Shown here one piece after another: positions 35,842-47,916 of a stretch of DNA of 64,000 nt; within the stretch, counting starts at the first letter, position 1, and every line of letters starts with the position of its first letter. Source of the DNA: Coniferiporia sulphurascens (lineage: Eukaryota; Basidiomycota; Agaricomycetes; Hymenochaetales; Hymenochaetaceae); NCBI GenBank assembly GCA_002794785.1, contig NBBA01000003.1, positions 1,302,001 to 1,366,000 on the forward strand, in the 5' to 3' direction. Made by a program: the position numbers and the translations under genes. Under the pieces are notes generated by a model. The model was given only the letters and a program-made list of their open reading frames with translations, had not been told where the DNA came from and made no database searches.

Positions 35842-37462
35842 CTACACAGTAAATCCCGTGATACCACTGAAGTTTATGAGCTCCCCAGCTGTGCCTCCCG
35901 ACGCTTTGAGCGAAGACCAGTCCCAGGTGCCAGTACAAGCTCCCTTTCCACAGTTGACAGCCACTTGCATCGCGCCACTATCGACTTCAAGAGTCGTAGT
36001 TGAGCCAACCTTCACAAATTGTCCCATTAGAACAAAAAATCGCTCCTCGATCACGTTTACTCACGAAGTTCACGTCCGAGAGAATAACACCCGTCCCGGG
36101 TGTTCCGAGGGTATCAGGGTAGCTCTGGTCAATGAGTACACCAAATTGGCGCAGGCCAGTTCCGGTATTGCCCTGCAGTTGTTCTAAGTGAGAATAGGGA
36201 TCGATTCAGCTATAAAGCTTGGCTTACGGAATATGTGATGTTGGAGACTGTAGATCCAGAGGCGTCCGAGTCCATCTTAATGCGGAGGGCTTGATCGCTA
36301 ATCCGAGATGTCATCAGTTGGTCTTTAAAAATACATAACAGGCGCGCATACTTGTTGATAATAGTATTATCGCTGATAACAATACCGGTAACTGTTACGT
36401 CTGATGAGACGGAGCCGATGGAAATGCCGTGTCCGCCGGAACATGTGTTTCCGGTAAATACGATGTTGGAGCCCTTGTTAATAGCAAGGCAGTCATCTTG
36501 ATTTTTGATTGTGCTCTTTTGAATGGTCTGTACAGCATGTCAGACTAAACGCGATGTCCGTAGCCGCTTAACATGAGCACATACAAGATCGGTTGTAGAG
36601 CAATCGAATCCGTCCGTATTGTGGCCGGCAGGCTGACCGTCGCTGTTTGCGTTCGGGAGATCTCCTTGTGCTAGAATGTACATGGATTTAGCATATATAT
36701 CTTTTCAGGTACGTAGGCTTATTCACAATTGTCAATGTTCATGTTGGAAATGACGAGAGGTCCAGGATTGGATACACTGAATGTCTGTGCAGGGGAGTTG
36801 ACAACGTTGACATTCTCAAACGTGCCCGAAATTTTAATTCTGAATATTCTTGTGAGAAAAGGAACTGGTCGCTTTAAAAGCTACGTACTTCATCATAGGG
36901 TGAGGCTTTGTAACTCCGCCATTTGACCCTTGGCCATCCTAATGTAATAGGGTCGGTGAGATGAAGGTACTTCACCGACAATTACTCACCCAATAGAAAG
37001 GTCCTCCACCGTCGAACGTGTGTCCATTTCCATTAACTTAACACAATTAAATTCTGAATGTGGGCTTAAACATGCGCGCTCACATGTGATGTCATCTCCG
37101 CCTAATCGGTGCGGGCCAAGTCAACAGTTGACTCATAAGATACGCCTTAGAACTTGCTAATAGTAAAGAGTGGACCGGCCCAACTCTTGTTGCCGAACAA
37201 GATATTGCCATCTTTAAACGCAGTTAAGCGAGAGAAGTGTGCGTATTAGCATTATGTGCGTACTGAGGTTTACGGTGGACCCAGATGCAAGGGAAAGTGT
37301 AAAGCCCTCGCCAGCTGGTACGGTGAAGCCGTTGATGTTGACCGTTGTGCAGTCTGCAGCACCGGAAACATCAGAAAGAGAGTTTATGGTCGCTGTACAA
37401 TCGGTTGCAGCAATTGCACCGGAGATAGAGGCGGAAACGAGGGCAGCCAGAAGAGCATACAT
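35842..37462 (-). CDS. Secreted GH28 endopolygalacturonase
   Basis: This extracellular pectinase hydrolyses alpha-1,4-galacturonan. The ATG at 37462 opens a signal peptide ([19 protein letters not shown]), followed by [21 protein letters not shown]28 active-site motifs are all present after splicing: HNTDGFDCS (about 36610), [11 protein letters not shown] (about 36500), SGGHGISIG (about 36440) and [11 protein letters not shown] (about 36275). The middle shows the beta-helix pattern ([19 protein letters not shown]). The last exon reads [19 protein letters not shown], with the two C-terminal Cys typical of fungal enzymes, and ends FSGITGFTV. Introns are short; one at about 36022-36076 has the donor GTGAGT. 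RIK is followed by Met where I would expect Thr. The gene is flanked by gene-poor DNA. Pectin-responsive regulation is usual in this family but not visible here. Confidence 0.93.
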
Positions 37463-40316
37463 GTTGTGGGGATGAGCGGAGCAAGACGATGTGGGACTGC
37501 CTCACTACTCGTTAAGACATGGCCTTTTTATACCGAGCATAGAGCATGATTCACGAAGGAAACATGTGTAGGAACAGGGCCTCAAGAATAGTCTCGGGCC
37601 GCCGCTGAATGGCGAGGTGGGAAAATATAGGATGAGGGGCATGGCAGTCGCAGTGGTTTCCCCGGGGCGGGACTTGAGAACAAGACGGATCAGTGACGTC
37701 TAATTTGGGTTGTCTTCGATACCCTAATTATGGAAGTCGATCACTCGAAAGTAGGCCGACTATTTTCTCGCGTGTCTGCACTCCTCCTTTATGCGGTCAT
37801 GTTCGTTCGACTATTCACGCCTAGCCTGCTCTATGCTGCTGTTTTTAAGACCAGATGATTAACTTCGCTCGTTTCTGGTAGCTCTAACTAAGGCATCCCT
37901 TAAGTTCCCCCGTCATGTGGCAGCCCGAATAATGCACCCGTCACTGCGCTTAGGCTGAATGGCAAGATTTTTCCGTGTCTGAATATTTCCGTGTGCATAC
38001 TGCACTTGCCAGCTCAAGTTCCTCGACGGGCCCGGCGGCCCGCGTCTCACTGGCGCTGCTAATACCTGAGGACCAGCTGCTTGACATGTCACCGGGTGTC
38101 GAAGCGCAGCCACAAGCTTCCGGCTTTTAATATACAACACATGCTACCGCAGTGGGGCAAGAATATGAAAAGATTCTCCGGGACTCGAATCAACTTTCCT
38201 CGATCGAAGCGACCTAACCCCGCAGCTCTTGAAAGCTGCACAAGCGTGTCTACGGCCCTGCGAGTGCGGGTCGGAACCCCCCCCCGCCTTCCGTGTCAGT
38301 GGCACTTATGCACAACATGTGTCCTCTGCGTAACCTCGATTTACGCGTCTTCACGCGTCATCTTTTCTGTATACCTGGTATTCGGCTGGGTCCTACTAAG
38401 TCAGCTAAGAATGATAACAAACAGAAACACAATTAGAGTGTTCGGAATTCCCTCACGGCATAAAGACTAGGCTTGGGTATTCACGATCCGAAGCACGCTT
38501 TTTCGAAGACTCCCGCGGATTTCAGTAAATTTCAAGCCCCTCGCCAACTGTCTTCCCCTTCATAGTACTGAAATCCATAATTTCGCCACCATCCACGTAG
38601 GCTGCGCATCTCGCTTCCGTATCCTCGTTTTTTTTTTTTTACCTCGGTGGGAAGAACGGACGTCGAGTGGGTCAGGAAACCTTTAGGCCTGGGCGCGAGA
38701 ATATAAGGCGCGTTTAGACAATGCGTGGACTCCCAGGCTGTCGGTGTTTGGACATCTAAGCAGCGTGGGGTCACTGTGTCAATGGAACCATGTGCTTGCA
38801 CGCATTGTCGAATCAGCTTGCAGCTGCATCTGATCCCCTATACCACGTGCACTAAGGCCAAGCGGTCCATGATCCTTGGTTGGGATGCTCACAACCTGGG
38901 TGTCTGTGCACGCAAGGACCCACATTGGTTTCTTGCGCGAAAGCCTCAAGTAGTGCAAACTAAAAGTACGATGGTTACATGTGCCTTTCGTTCTGGACCA
39001 CTCATATGAGCTCAAAAAGCTGGCGTAGATGAACCGGCCCTTATTGTGGATAATAAGGCTTGACGAGATGGTCAACTAGTACGGGGACGGTGGGACAATC
39101 TTATTTACAGGGGAAATATATGCACGAGATACAGTTCCCCCTGTCCCCCAAATCAGACCAACGGCCCAAAAGGGTGTCCATCTTTTCCACCGTAAAGAAC
39201 TGAAGTTGGTTATTTGAGTTCGCCCAGAGTATTACCACGTCCGTTCGTCCGCCGTACCAAGGAAGAATAACAAATTGCCGCCTTCGGCCTTTTTAACCGG
39301 TTGGCTATTGCAAATACCCGCCATCGTATGTGGGAAACATCGGGCGCAGCAGCGCACGTCGTAAGCAACATAGCGAAATTTCCGGTTGGGTTTTCCATGT
39401 CTTCCGAGAGTTGAGGCCGCCTAGACTTCCCAGTACGGACCATAGACCCAGACGGCGGCCCGCGCGCTTTCTCCTCTTGGAATCGATACGCGTGTGGATC
39501 GCGCTAAGCCCTAGACCCCCCCCAAAAAACCCTTGGCTGTGGGTATAGAAAATCTACCGACACGGGAACTTTAGTAGTATCTAATCTGCTTGAAAAAAAT
39601 CACTCCGACTTCTGACGGTAATCAATTCAATTAAACGTCACGGCCCACGACATCTCACCCCTTCCCCCCAAATGGGGCGATTATGGCTTTAAACTGCTTC
39701 GTTCCGGGCTCTATATGATTACGCAAAACCGACTCTCCGCTCAAACGCATCCACCGGCGAAATATATCCAGGCGATCGGATCGTCGCCTCCGTATGTAGG
39801 GAAAGGAGCCAATAGCATAAATCCCACTTTTTTGGAACTGAGCCCGAGATGATGATGCGATATCATGTCGCCATAGATGTGATGATGAAAGGAATAAGTC
39901 TTATGGAACAAAACTGTACGCGGGCGTGCCTCGAAGATGGAAGATCGCTGTATACACTCAGTGCCCACCCGCCCTATGCGCGTGAACGGACGATGTCGAA
40001 TGATAGCAACAGTGGCGATATATTATTTTTTAAACTCGTAATCCATTATTCGGTACATAACTTGGCACTACTAGTTGAAGGATAGAAACTGGTTAGGAAC
40101 TTGAGTTTGATCTAAGATCGTACAACATTTTTCAGACTTCGGCAAAACACAGAGTAGCAGAGGCGGTTGTCGGCGGGATTTAGATCAAGAGCAGCGGAGC
40201 AGTAAGACAGCACGTTAAGTCGAAGCTAGGAGACATGTAACTCGGTCAGTTCCCAGAGAGTGGGGAAGCCAAGGTCACAGTTGCGGATTTTAGGACAAGT
40301 AGTCCGATTATTTCGT
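37463..40316. other. Gene-poor interval between GH28 and MND1
   Basis: About 2.85 kb without a convincing gene. It contains homopolymer tracts (C-run at about 38278-38287, T-run at about 38628-38640, C-run at about 39519-39526) and scattered short frames without family signatures. The left edge holds the GH28 promoter. Confidence 0.4.
37525..37532 (-). promoter_or_regulatory. TATA box of the GH28 gene
   Basis: Read on the - strand this is TATAAAAA, about 63 bases before the polygalacturonase ATG, a typical distance for a regulated fungal promoter. Confidence 0.5.
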
Positions 40317-41465
40317 TTAACGGATATCCTCGAAGTCCTCGCCTATTTCCAGGTATTGTCGGATGTCCGCCGAGCTGACGCCGCGCTCGCGTTCAAAATA
40401 AAACATGAGCAAACTGAGGTTATCTAAAAGTGCAAAAAGGGGAGGGGGGGTAATTGTAAGAATTGTTCGATCGTTAGATGGTAGGTAAGCAAGAAGAAGC
40501 GCAGTTAGGTGACTTCCTCCAATTTAAGTTCGCACATACCTGTCCACCGAGTAGCGGCCTCATGTGCGAGCGATACGGCGCGTCGTTTAGCCTCGATTTT
40601 AGCAGGATCACACGAACCATACTGGGATAATTCCTCTTCAAGCTCAGCGAGCTGTGTTTTGGCGGAAGAAAATTCAGCAAGGGCTTTTGAGCGCTCAGCC
40701 TACAGAGCCGAAATCTCAGGAACGTTGCGACGGTTCGCACACATCAAATATATTGCTTACAGTATCTAGTCGAGCGGCTTTCTCGGACTCAATATTCGCC
40801 TGTATTTCCTGTAACTGTTTTTGTAAGTCCGATCGCTTCTCCTTTGCTGTGTTCAAACGGCTGGTCATCTATTCAAATGATATCACTGGGTAAGCATAGT
40901 ACGCGGGGTTGTATATGGAGAGCATACAAGCGAGCCGTGCTGGGAGGGAAAGCTCCAGAAGACTGATCGAGTGTCAATAATCCTTCGAATCGAGTTGGTA
41001 CCGTGCTTACAATTAGATGAGCCAATTTTGTCGGCTTGCACGAGGCCGTCATCGACAAGACTTTGCAGAACTTCTTTTACAGACTGGGACACTAGAGATA
41101 GATAGGTTTATGGGAAACATCGATAAAGGCGTCAATATCAGAGCGTACCAATTCCTTTCATCTTGGGACCCAACTTCTCTAGCTCTTTCAACTTCAGTCA
41201 CAGCCGTCAGAAAGATCTATAATCCGACAAGCCAGTACGATATGTTTCTTACTTGAAAGAAGTCTTTCTGTTGTTTTCTAGTCAGCAAGGCTATAACGTG
41301 CAAGGAACCCGAACTTGGTATGAATAGTATATATGCACAGTTTCATGGAAAATCTCGACTAGACGGACGCGTTTCTCCTCTGCCGAAAGACCCCTGGGAG
41401 GCTATAACGGGAAGAACATCAATGATTCGGTCATATACAGGCTCGAACATTACAGGACAGACCAT
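40317..41465 (-). CDS. MND1: Meiotic recombination protein Mnd1
   Basis: Mnd1 pairs with Hop2 and stimulates Dmc1/Rad51 strand invasion in meiosis. The likely start ATG at 41465 is followed almost at once by an intron. Exon 2 gives PPRGLSAEEKRVRLVEIFHE, the conserved N-terminus. KELEKLGPKMKGI (about 41200-41150), QSVKEVLQSLVDDGLVQADK (about 41090-41030) and FWSFPSQ follow, forming the winged-helix part. The coiled coil runs at about 40870-40560 (SRLNTAKEKRSDLQKQLQEI, AKTQLAELEEELSQYGSCDP). The C-terminal exon reads DNLSLLMFYFEREGG and ends EDFEDIR. The first exon may be MVCP or a bare Met, depending on the donor chosen. Length is about 210 residues, normal for the family. Expression is probably meiotic. 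Confidence 0.92.
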
Positions 41466-41904
41466 TGTTGGATGTGTTCTTTGGCGGAGTGGTCAGTGAA
41501 CGACCCGTCGGAGTGACCACACTAGAACGTGACCGAAACCTCACCGTGACGGGACGTGTTCTCTAGGCCGACCTCGGTGACAAATGTAACCGTTCAGAGT
41601 ATAACAGCTCTTTCCTTTATGTTGTTAAAAAATTAGGACCTTGCGAAAAAGTTTGGTTCGTTCTGCGAGCATTTCTACTCACCAAAGACAACCGTAATAT
41701 TAATGTATGTATTAGCATCCTACGCCGTTGCCGGCCCGGCACCGGGTGTGCACAGGAATTGCCTAATTTGCTATTTCCCGCTTGGAGTGATCTTGTAATC
41801 GACGGTGCAAGCAGAAAGGACAGCTTCCCCGTCTCCTCCCCTCCTAGCATTCGCTCTCTTTTTATTATTCAGAAAACCGCCTGTATAGTCTAGGAACCTA
41901 GTGC
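41466..41904. promoter_or_regulatory. Divergent promoter region, MND1 and eIF5-mimic gene
   Basis: 439 bases lie between the start codons of a meiotic gene and a translation gene. An imperfect TGACC/CGGTGA-rich patch at about 41500-41580 (several gtgac/cgtgac words on both strands) is the only notable feature. Confidence 0.35.
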
Positions 41905-43669
41905 ATGTCTCAGCAATCTTCGGCACCAAAGCCTTCGCTGACGGGGGTCAAAATCAAAGCAAGGAAAGGTGCCGTCAAAGCCCAAGCAAAACACGAACCT
42001 GCTGGTAAGCACATATCTACCCGTGACTTTTGTACGGTACGGAATGTAAACTCCCGTCTTGACGCAATGCAGTCTTCAGAGACCAGCTTTACAAGCACCT
42101 TGAAACTGTCCCCGAAGGAGACTTCGACGGTTACTACAACAAGCTCGTCCAAGCTGGTTCCACACTTGAATTCCTCAAATATGCCGACGCTTTCTACGAA
42201 ATCTTCTTCGCTGGCGGGCTGCTCCAGCCTGGCGGAAGCTACGTCCAGGACAACGCGCCTCCAGCGCCTTTCTCGATTCTCAAGGCGAAGGATCCGGCTG
42301 AGGTGGATGACCTAAAGAAATACATCGAGGTTCTCAACAAGCTTATCAGAAGGTGCGTGTGGCACACCGGCCGGCGTATATGCACCATCTAATGCGTGCA
42401 TTCAGGTATAAGTACCTCCAGAGACCACTTGAGCAATCATCTTTGTCTGGGTTGATCCAATACGTCAATCGATGGCCAGTCGAGCACAGAGACAAATTTG
42501 CCATCGCAATGGGTCTCATCATGTCCCAGGGACTGTCGACCACGACCCCCCTGCAAAACCTCACCAGGGATCACCTCGTAAAAGACGGTGCGTGGCGATA
42601 TTACCTCAGGCGAACCCCCGCGGACGCATAATCTGATCCCCAACCGTCACTAGATTTAGCACTGCACGTCATCACCCGCGTCTTCCGGGCGTACCTCGTC
42701 GACCAGTCGATGGACCACCTCGGCAGCGCGCTCCGCAAGGGCGGCGTGAAGGACCTGCTCCTTTTCTTGCCCGCGAACCGGCGCGACCCGAAGGTCCTCG
42801 AGGAGCACTTCAAGAAGGCGGGTCTCACGGTCGTCGCGGAGTGGTTCATCCGCAGACAGTCGGCCGCTGCAAAAGACACCGTTGCGAAGATGCTGAGGGA
42901 CCTGTGTGAAGACGAGAACAGGACGACAGATGAGGTAAGAAGGTTTGCTCGTGTGACGCGATGGTGTGGTTGTATGCGATCGGAAGTACTGAAGATTAAT
43001 GTATACAGATTGTCGATGCGCTCAGATCCAGCCAGGAAGATCAGCCGATCCCCATCGTCGAGTTTATCAGTTGCCTGTGGCAAGGCCTCATGGCCGTCGT
43101 CGACCGCAACGCACGCCCTGACCAAGCCGGGAACGCCGTTCAACTCGGAGTAGAGGTTTGTTTTTCTATTACGCCGCTTTCGTCCTCCTTTGATCGACTG
43201 ATTTACCTCCTTTTTCTTACGCTTACGAAAAGAAATACGCACCGGTTCTGGAGCCGTTCTGCGAGAGCGCAAAGACGCAGGTGGCGCTCATCAACACCGT
43301 ACAGGCGTACTGCTACGAGCAGACCCGCCTGATGAAAACATTCCCCCTTATCCTGAAGGTGTGTCTTGAATTTATCGCGTAACGCGCGTGGATTTCCTGC
43401 CAGTTGCTAATTTGCGTCTCCCTCCCCTTTTCCCCCCCGCTTCCGTTGTAGACTTTGTATAACAAAGACTGTGTCTCTGCCCAAGCCATTATTTACTGGC
43501 ATCAGAAGGGCGCGAGGCAAGACGGCAAGCAATTCTTCCTCAAGGCCACAGAAAAGCTGGTCGAAGTACGTAAAATTTTCCTCATACCATTCAACTTATA
43601 TTGACCCCTCCCCCCTTTTACCTCAAGTTCCTCGAGGCACAGGAGGACGAGAGTGAAGAAGAGGAGTAA
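41905..43669 (+). CDS. eIF5-mimic protein (BZW1/BZW2/5MP), W2 domain
   Basis: 5MP proteins imitate the C-terminal domain of eIF5, bind eIF2 and eIF3 and tune start-codon selection. The ATG at 41905 gives MSQQSSAPKPSLTGVKIKAR. After a first intron comes FRDQLYKHLETVPEGDFDGY. HEAT-like helices follow, with FYEIFFAGGLLQPGGSY, IEVLNKLIRRYKYLQRPLE and LALHVITRVFRAYLVD. Near 42730 is GGVKDLLLFLPANRRDPKVL, a conserved family signature. The W2 domain occupies about 43010-43660 (EFISCLWQGLMAVVDRN, TLYNKDCVSAQAIIYWHQKG), and the protein ends in the acidic tail EFLEAQEDESEEEE that binds basic partners. About eight introns are present. The length of about 430 residues is standard, and nothing is missing. 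Confidence 0.93.
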
Positions 43670-44210
43670 TATCGGTTGTAACCATAAACTGAATTGGCGG
43701 ATCGTGCTTGTATGAGTGTGGGACGAAGAAATTTTCATTTTGCTCGTAGATACTTTTCTTATCGCTCTTTTCGGCTGGGCTGCTGGGCGGGTTTGTCAAC
43801 AAACGACGATGAAGAAGAATCATGTTTATCTAACTAGCAAGCAACGCGCAATATTATGCCATCCTAAATCACAGAAGTGTTATTTCAAACAGGCGTGGCA
43901 CAGGGCAAAACAAAACAAAAGTGGAACAAGGCACATAAACAAGCCAATAAAAGTGCAGTGGACCAAGCGAATCAAGGAAAGAGACGAATACAGTAGACGA
44001 CGGCAAATAGAATAAAGAGAAGGGAACAAACGGCCAAGGGTAGGGATGGGGATGGGGGGTTAGATAAAGCGAGAAGGCTGAAAGTTCTGGAGCTGCAATT
44101 GTATTAGTCACGGTACTGATCGCGGCAATGATTGAGCCTCGCAGACGCTCCGATAGGCGGCGCCGTTTCAGCGTTTATCTCGAACCTTTTTAGCAGGGTT
44201 TACGCCGCGT
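43670..44210. other. Convergent 3' flanks
   Basis: 541 bases between the eIF5-mimic gene and the Zn2Cys6 gene. A G-rich patch (gggatggggatggggggt) lies at about 44043-44060. No gene is seen. Confidence 0.4.
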
Positions 44211-47200
44211 TTACCACGCTTCAGGCATGGGCGCAAAATCGCCGGTCCAACCGTTCGGACCCGTGAGCTGGAGGAATATACCATCCGAGCCATTCATGGG
44301 GATGCCCAGATCTGTCAGGCTCTGTGAAAGGGCAAAATAGCCATACACACGCGCACACACGCGGGTTCAGGAAGAACAGAAAAAATATACGCAAAAGGAG
44401 CGAGAAGATCGCATTCAGAAGTCGTACTCGAGTGAAGGTAAGAGAAAACTAACCCCTTCCTGCAGCCACGTCGGGATCGCGGAGGGGGAAAAGATGCCAC
44501 GCTCGCTAGGCCACGCGAAGCCGAGCTCTTCCATCGTCATTGGTGCAGGACCCACCCCTGGGTCAACGTACGAAGGCGAAACGAGCATGTTCTCCGCCCC
44601 AGGCGGGAGCTGCATGCTTGTCGGCGGCGGCACCGCAAGGGTGAGCCCCACCTTTCGCCGCATGTTCGCAAGCATGATACGCAGCGTCAGGGCGTACCTA
44701 AATACATACAACGGCTAAGCGACATAGTTTGTAAAGGCGAACAGTGCGCCCTTACCGTTCAGCTGCGACTTCAGAGAGGAGTTGCGCGAGCTGTTCGACC
44801 TGAACGGTGATGCCCGCGAGGTCGAGGTCCGAGGGAAATAAGTTTGCCATCTTGAGCAGGAAAAGGCCTGAAAATGCCGCGGTGACGAGACTGTCGTGGA
44901 CTGCATAGCGCAATGCTGCACGGTACGAGGGCGAATTTAGGAAAATCGATAGACATGTCGACGCAGCATCCTTCGCGTCGAATGCGAGTTCACGCTGCTC
45001 AAAAGGCATTTTGTCCCATGAGACACCACGGAGCGCAACACACACAAGCCACAACTTTGCATAGTGCAGCTCGCCCGCGAGTATCTTGCGCGGCAGGGAC
45101 TCTTCGTCGAGCGTGCGAGCTATGGAAGGCAAAATAATTTGAGTCAAATTCTAAAAGTCATCAGAAAACGGAATATCCGCGTTACCATGTAGATCGTCGT
45201 TATCCGCCCACCATTTATCGAGCGCAACGTTCGCGCGCCGAATGAATGCCAAAGTGCTGTGATTGACTTGACCATTCAACGGCGACAACGTCTCGTAAAT
45301 TTGCGCTGGGGGTTCACAAATAATATTAAATTGGCGAACCAGAAAAAAAAAGAAAGGCCAGATAAACTCTGGCGTCATGAGGCACTTACTCTTCTGAGCG
45401 ATAAGCTCTACCTGAGAGACGAGCCGGACATCCGTCGGGGACGCCATTGGGTGCGAAAGCAGCACACGGCAATGTCTGATCGAGCTCTCGTCACGAAGTA
45501 CAATCGGACGACCGGTACCCAGGCTCATCCTGCAATAGTCAGCATCAGCTTCAGTTCACGCTTCCGATATGTGGGAGTTTCCGGAATGGCGCTCACTGAT
45601 GGTCGAACCAATAGAGACACAGCCAGATGCGTGCGGAAATAACTGCGGGTAAGAGGAGGTGGTCATGAGCCAGAACATAAACGGACAGAAGCAGAATAGC
45701 GGGGGGAGTATGAAAGGGATTGGAGACGTGGCTGCAAACTTACCCAAATCTCTCTCTTCTTCGTCAGAGCGCCGCTTCGCGCATGGGTCCGCGAGCTTCT
45801 CCAGGGCGCGATGGAGTCCCAAGTCCAGCGCCATACGCATGGCATGCCCAGACGGAAGCCATCCGTTAGTGCTCCAGGCTGCCAGCAAGAGCATGCCTGA
45901 AGGATAAGGGGAAGGTGTCAACGATCAGCCCGAATCCGGCGAAACAATTGAAATGGTTAACCTACCCTGGACCGCTTCTTTCCTGACGACTGGACCGAAG
46001 AGCGAAGACCGCGCGATGCCTTGCGCTTCCTCTAGACATTTGTAGAAGGTCGGAGAAAGGGCGCCGCTACCACTTCGAATCTTGCTGGCAATGGCCAAGA
46101 TAGCGTCGAAGGTCCACGGTGTGCGCTCTTTCAAGCTCTCATAGGTATCATAGGACGGGTCAAAAAGAGGGATGAAGAGGTGGCAGCCGGAAAAGAAGCT
46201 AGGGGAATAGGATACGTTAGCAAATAGTATACGAGCCATTGAAGAGTGCAGTCACATATGACACAGTTCTCTTGCCTCGGCATCGGAGACAAGGCCCTAA
46301 GCCGGATAGCATAATTTAGCTCCAAATTTACAAAGAATGTTGTGCACTCGTACCTTTTCCACTACGTGGGGGAACGCATTTCTGGGCGTGGGCTCGGCCC
46401 TTTTCCTCTTTTTGACTCTGTAGCAATGTCCGAAATCAGATAATTCAATGTGGGAACAGATGGGAAGTGGACCAACCTCGGCGGAGAAGCGGAAGGGGCG
46501 GCTGCGGCCTCTGCAGCGGCGTTGGCAAGACCCTGGAGAGCCTCTATTGGGGCGTTGAGGGAGGAACGAGGAAGAGTGTCCTCCGACTCGTCGTCTGAAG
46601 AGGGGGCGGTACTGGGGACGATACCATACGTAGCGTACTTGTGTGGCTAAAATGACAGGAATGAGCAACAATTAAGTGCGATCGAGCGTGAAGAAAGTGA
46701 ACCGACCGGGGGAGCAAAGCCGGGGAGCGGGGGAAAGGACTTGGACTGGCCGCGATGAGACGGGGCATCAGGGGCATCGGATGGGTTGAAAATGTCGACG
46801 CTGCCGCGGGGAGGGCCATTAGCAGGCAAGTAGACGCCCTGGGAATCGCGGGAGGACGATGAAGAGACGCCTGGCGCGTATACGGCGGGGGCGGAAGCTT
46901 GACCCTGAATGGCGTTCAGAATGCGATCAAGCGAGGACTGAAGACCGATCATTTGGCTCTGCATGACCTATGTGCAGCGGTACGCGTGAGCGAACGTGCG
47001 CACGCGAGGATGCGGGGGCGGGGTAGGCGGCGCGGGAGGGGAAAAAAGGGAGAGAAGACGCACAAGAAATTGGCCCTCGAGACGCGAGACACGCCTGTTG
47101 TGGGGTAAGTTGGTTCAGTGTGGGGGAGGGGCAAGGTAGACGCGAGGCGAGGGAGAAGATAGGAAGAGAGACATACTCGATAGAACCTGAAGCAAGAGCC

Positions 47201-47591
47201 ATTTCTTTTTTCTTCTCTGGTTTTTCGAATACACATTGTGTGCCCGAGAGCTGACAACGGCGGCAAGGAGCCTGGAGAGAGGGGGAGGGGTAGGTGTCAG
47301 GGCCGGGCCGGGCGGGGAGGGGCGGCCCTCTGGCGGGGAGGCTAGAGTATATAGAGCAGAGTGACTGACCTCACCCTCGCACCTGTTCTTGCCCTTTCGA
47401 CAGGCGGTACAGGCGCGAGCTCCACGCTTCGGGATGTGAACGGAGGAGGCAGAGAGCTGGCCCTGCATGTGCGAGTCCGCGGGGGAGACTGGAGAGAGCG
47501 CGAGGTGGCTGGCGCCGGAGAGAGAGGGGTGGTCGTTGCGGGGACGCTTGAGGGGAGCGTCGGAGGCTGTGGAAGAGGGGGAGAGCGACAT
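44211..47591 (-). CDS. Zn2Cys6 transcription factor with fungal_trans domain
   Basis: This is a nuclear DNA-binding regulator. The chosen ATG at 47591 gives MSLSPSSTASDAPLKRPRND; the frame is also open with an ATG at 47846, but that stretch is GC-rich and looks like 5' leader. The binuclear zinc cluster is split by an intron: RACTACRKGKNRCEGE (about 47420-47370) then APCRRCQLSGTQCVF (about 47270-47225). A short coiled coil follows (QSQMIGLQSSLDRILNAIQG, about 46960). The fungal_trans middle region includes PLFDPSYDTYESLKERTPWT (about 46160), LLLAAWSTNGWLPSGHAMRM (about 45890) and ALDLGLHRALEKL. The rest is helical, and the C-terminus reads MNGSDGIFLQLTGPNGW... ending FAPMPEAW. At least ten introns occur. 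Target genes are unknown; adjacency to Ohr and malate synthase is only suggestive. Confidence 0.85.
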
Positions 47592-47916
47592 GGAGGGAGA
47601 GTGAGGGGAAGTTGGGGAGGGGGCGGGGTCGGGGCCACGGAGGCGGGGCGGGGAACGACGGAGACGCGGGGGGCGAGTATATTTGCTGAATCGAGAAGGA
47701 GGCGGAGAAAAGAACCAGGAACGGCGAACCGGGGCCGGCTCTTCTCTCCCAACACCGCGGGTACCCCACTTTCTATTCGCCCATGCTCCGGCCCGCCCCC
47801 CCTTTTTATTTAGGTATTTCTTTATTCCATTTCCGTACGTATACATCCCCCGATGACATCATCGCGGTCTGCACTTGCTCCGGCTGCGCGTCGCCCCGTC
47901 GTCACCAGCAGACACG
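47592..47916. promoter_or_regulatory. Divergent promoter region, Zn2Cys6 factor and Ohr
   Basis: 325 bases separate the two start codons. The left part is very GC-rich and the middle (about 47800-47835) AT-rich. No defined operator is recognised. Confidence 0.35.

Noticed and set aside
35522..36187. 221-codon open frame on the + strand
   Set aside because: Its second half is antisense to the last exons of the GH28 gene, whose motifs are clear; the first half has no coding signature.
38725..39075. Overlapping frames of about 95 codons on both strands
   Set aside because: No family motif, no splice partners, no codon bias; treated as chance.
47361..47813. 150-codon + strand frame, Gly/Arg-rich
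   Set aside because: It is antisense to the zinc-cluster exon and GC-rich leader of the transcription factor.
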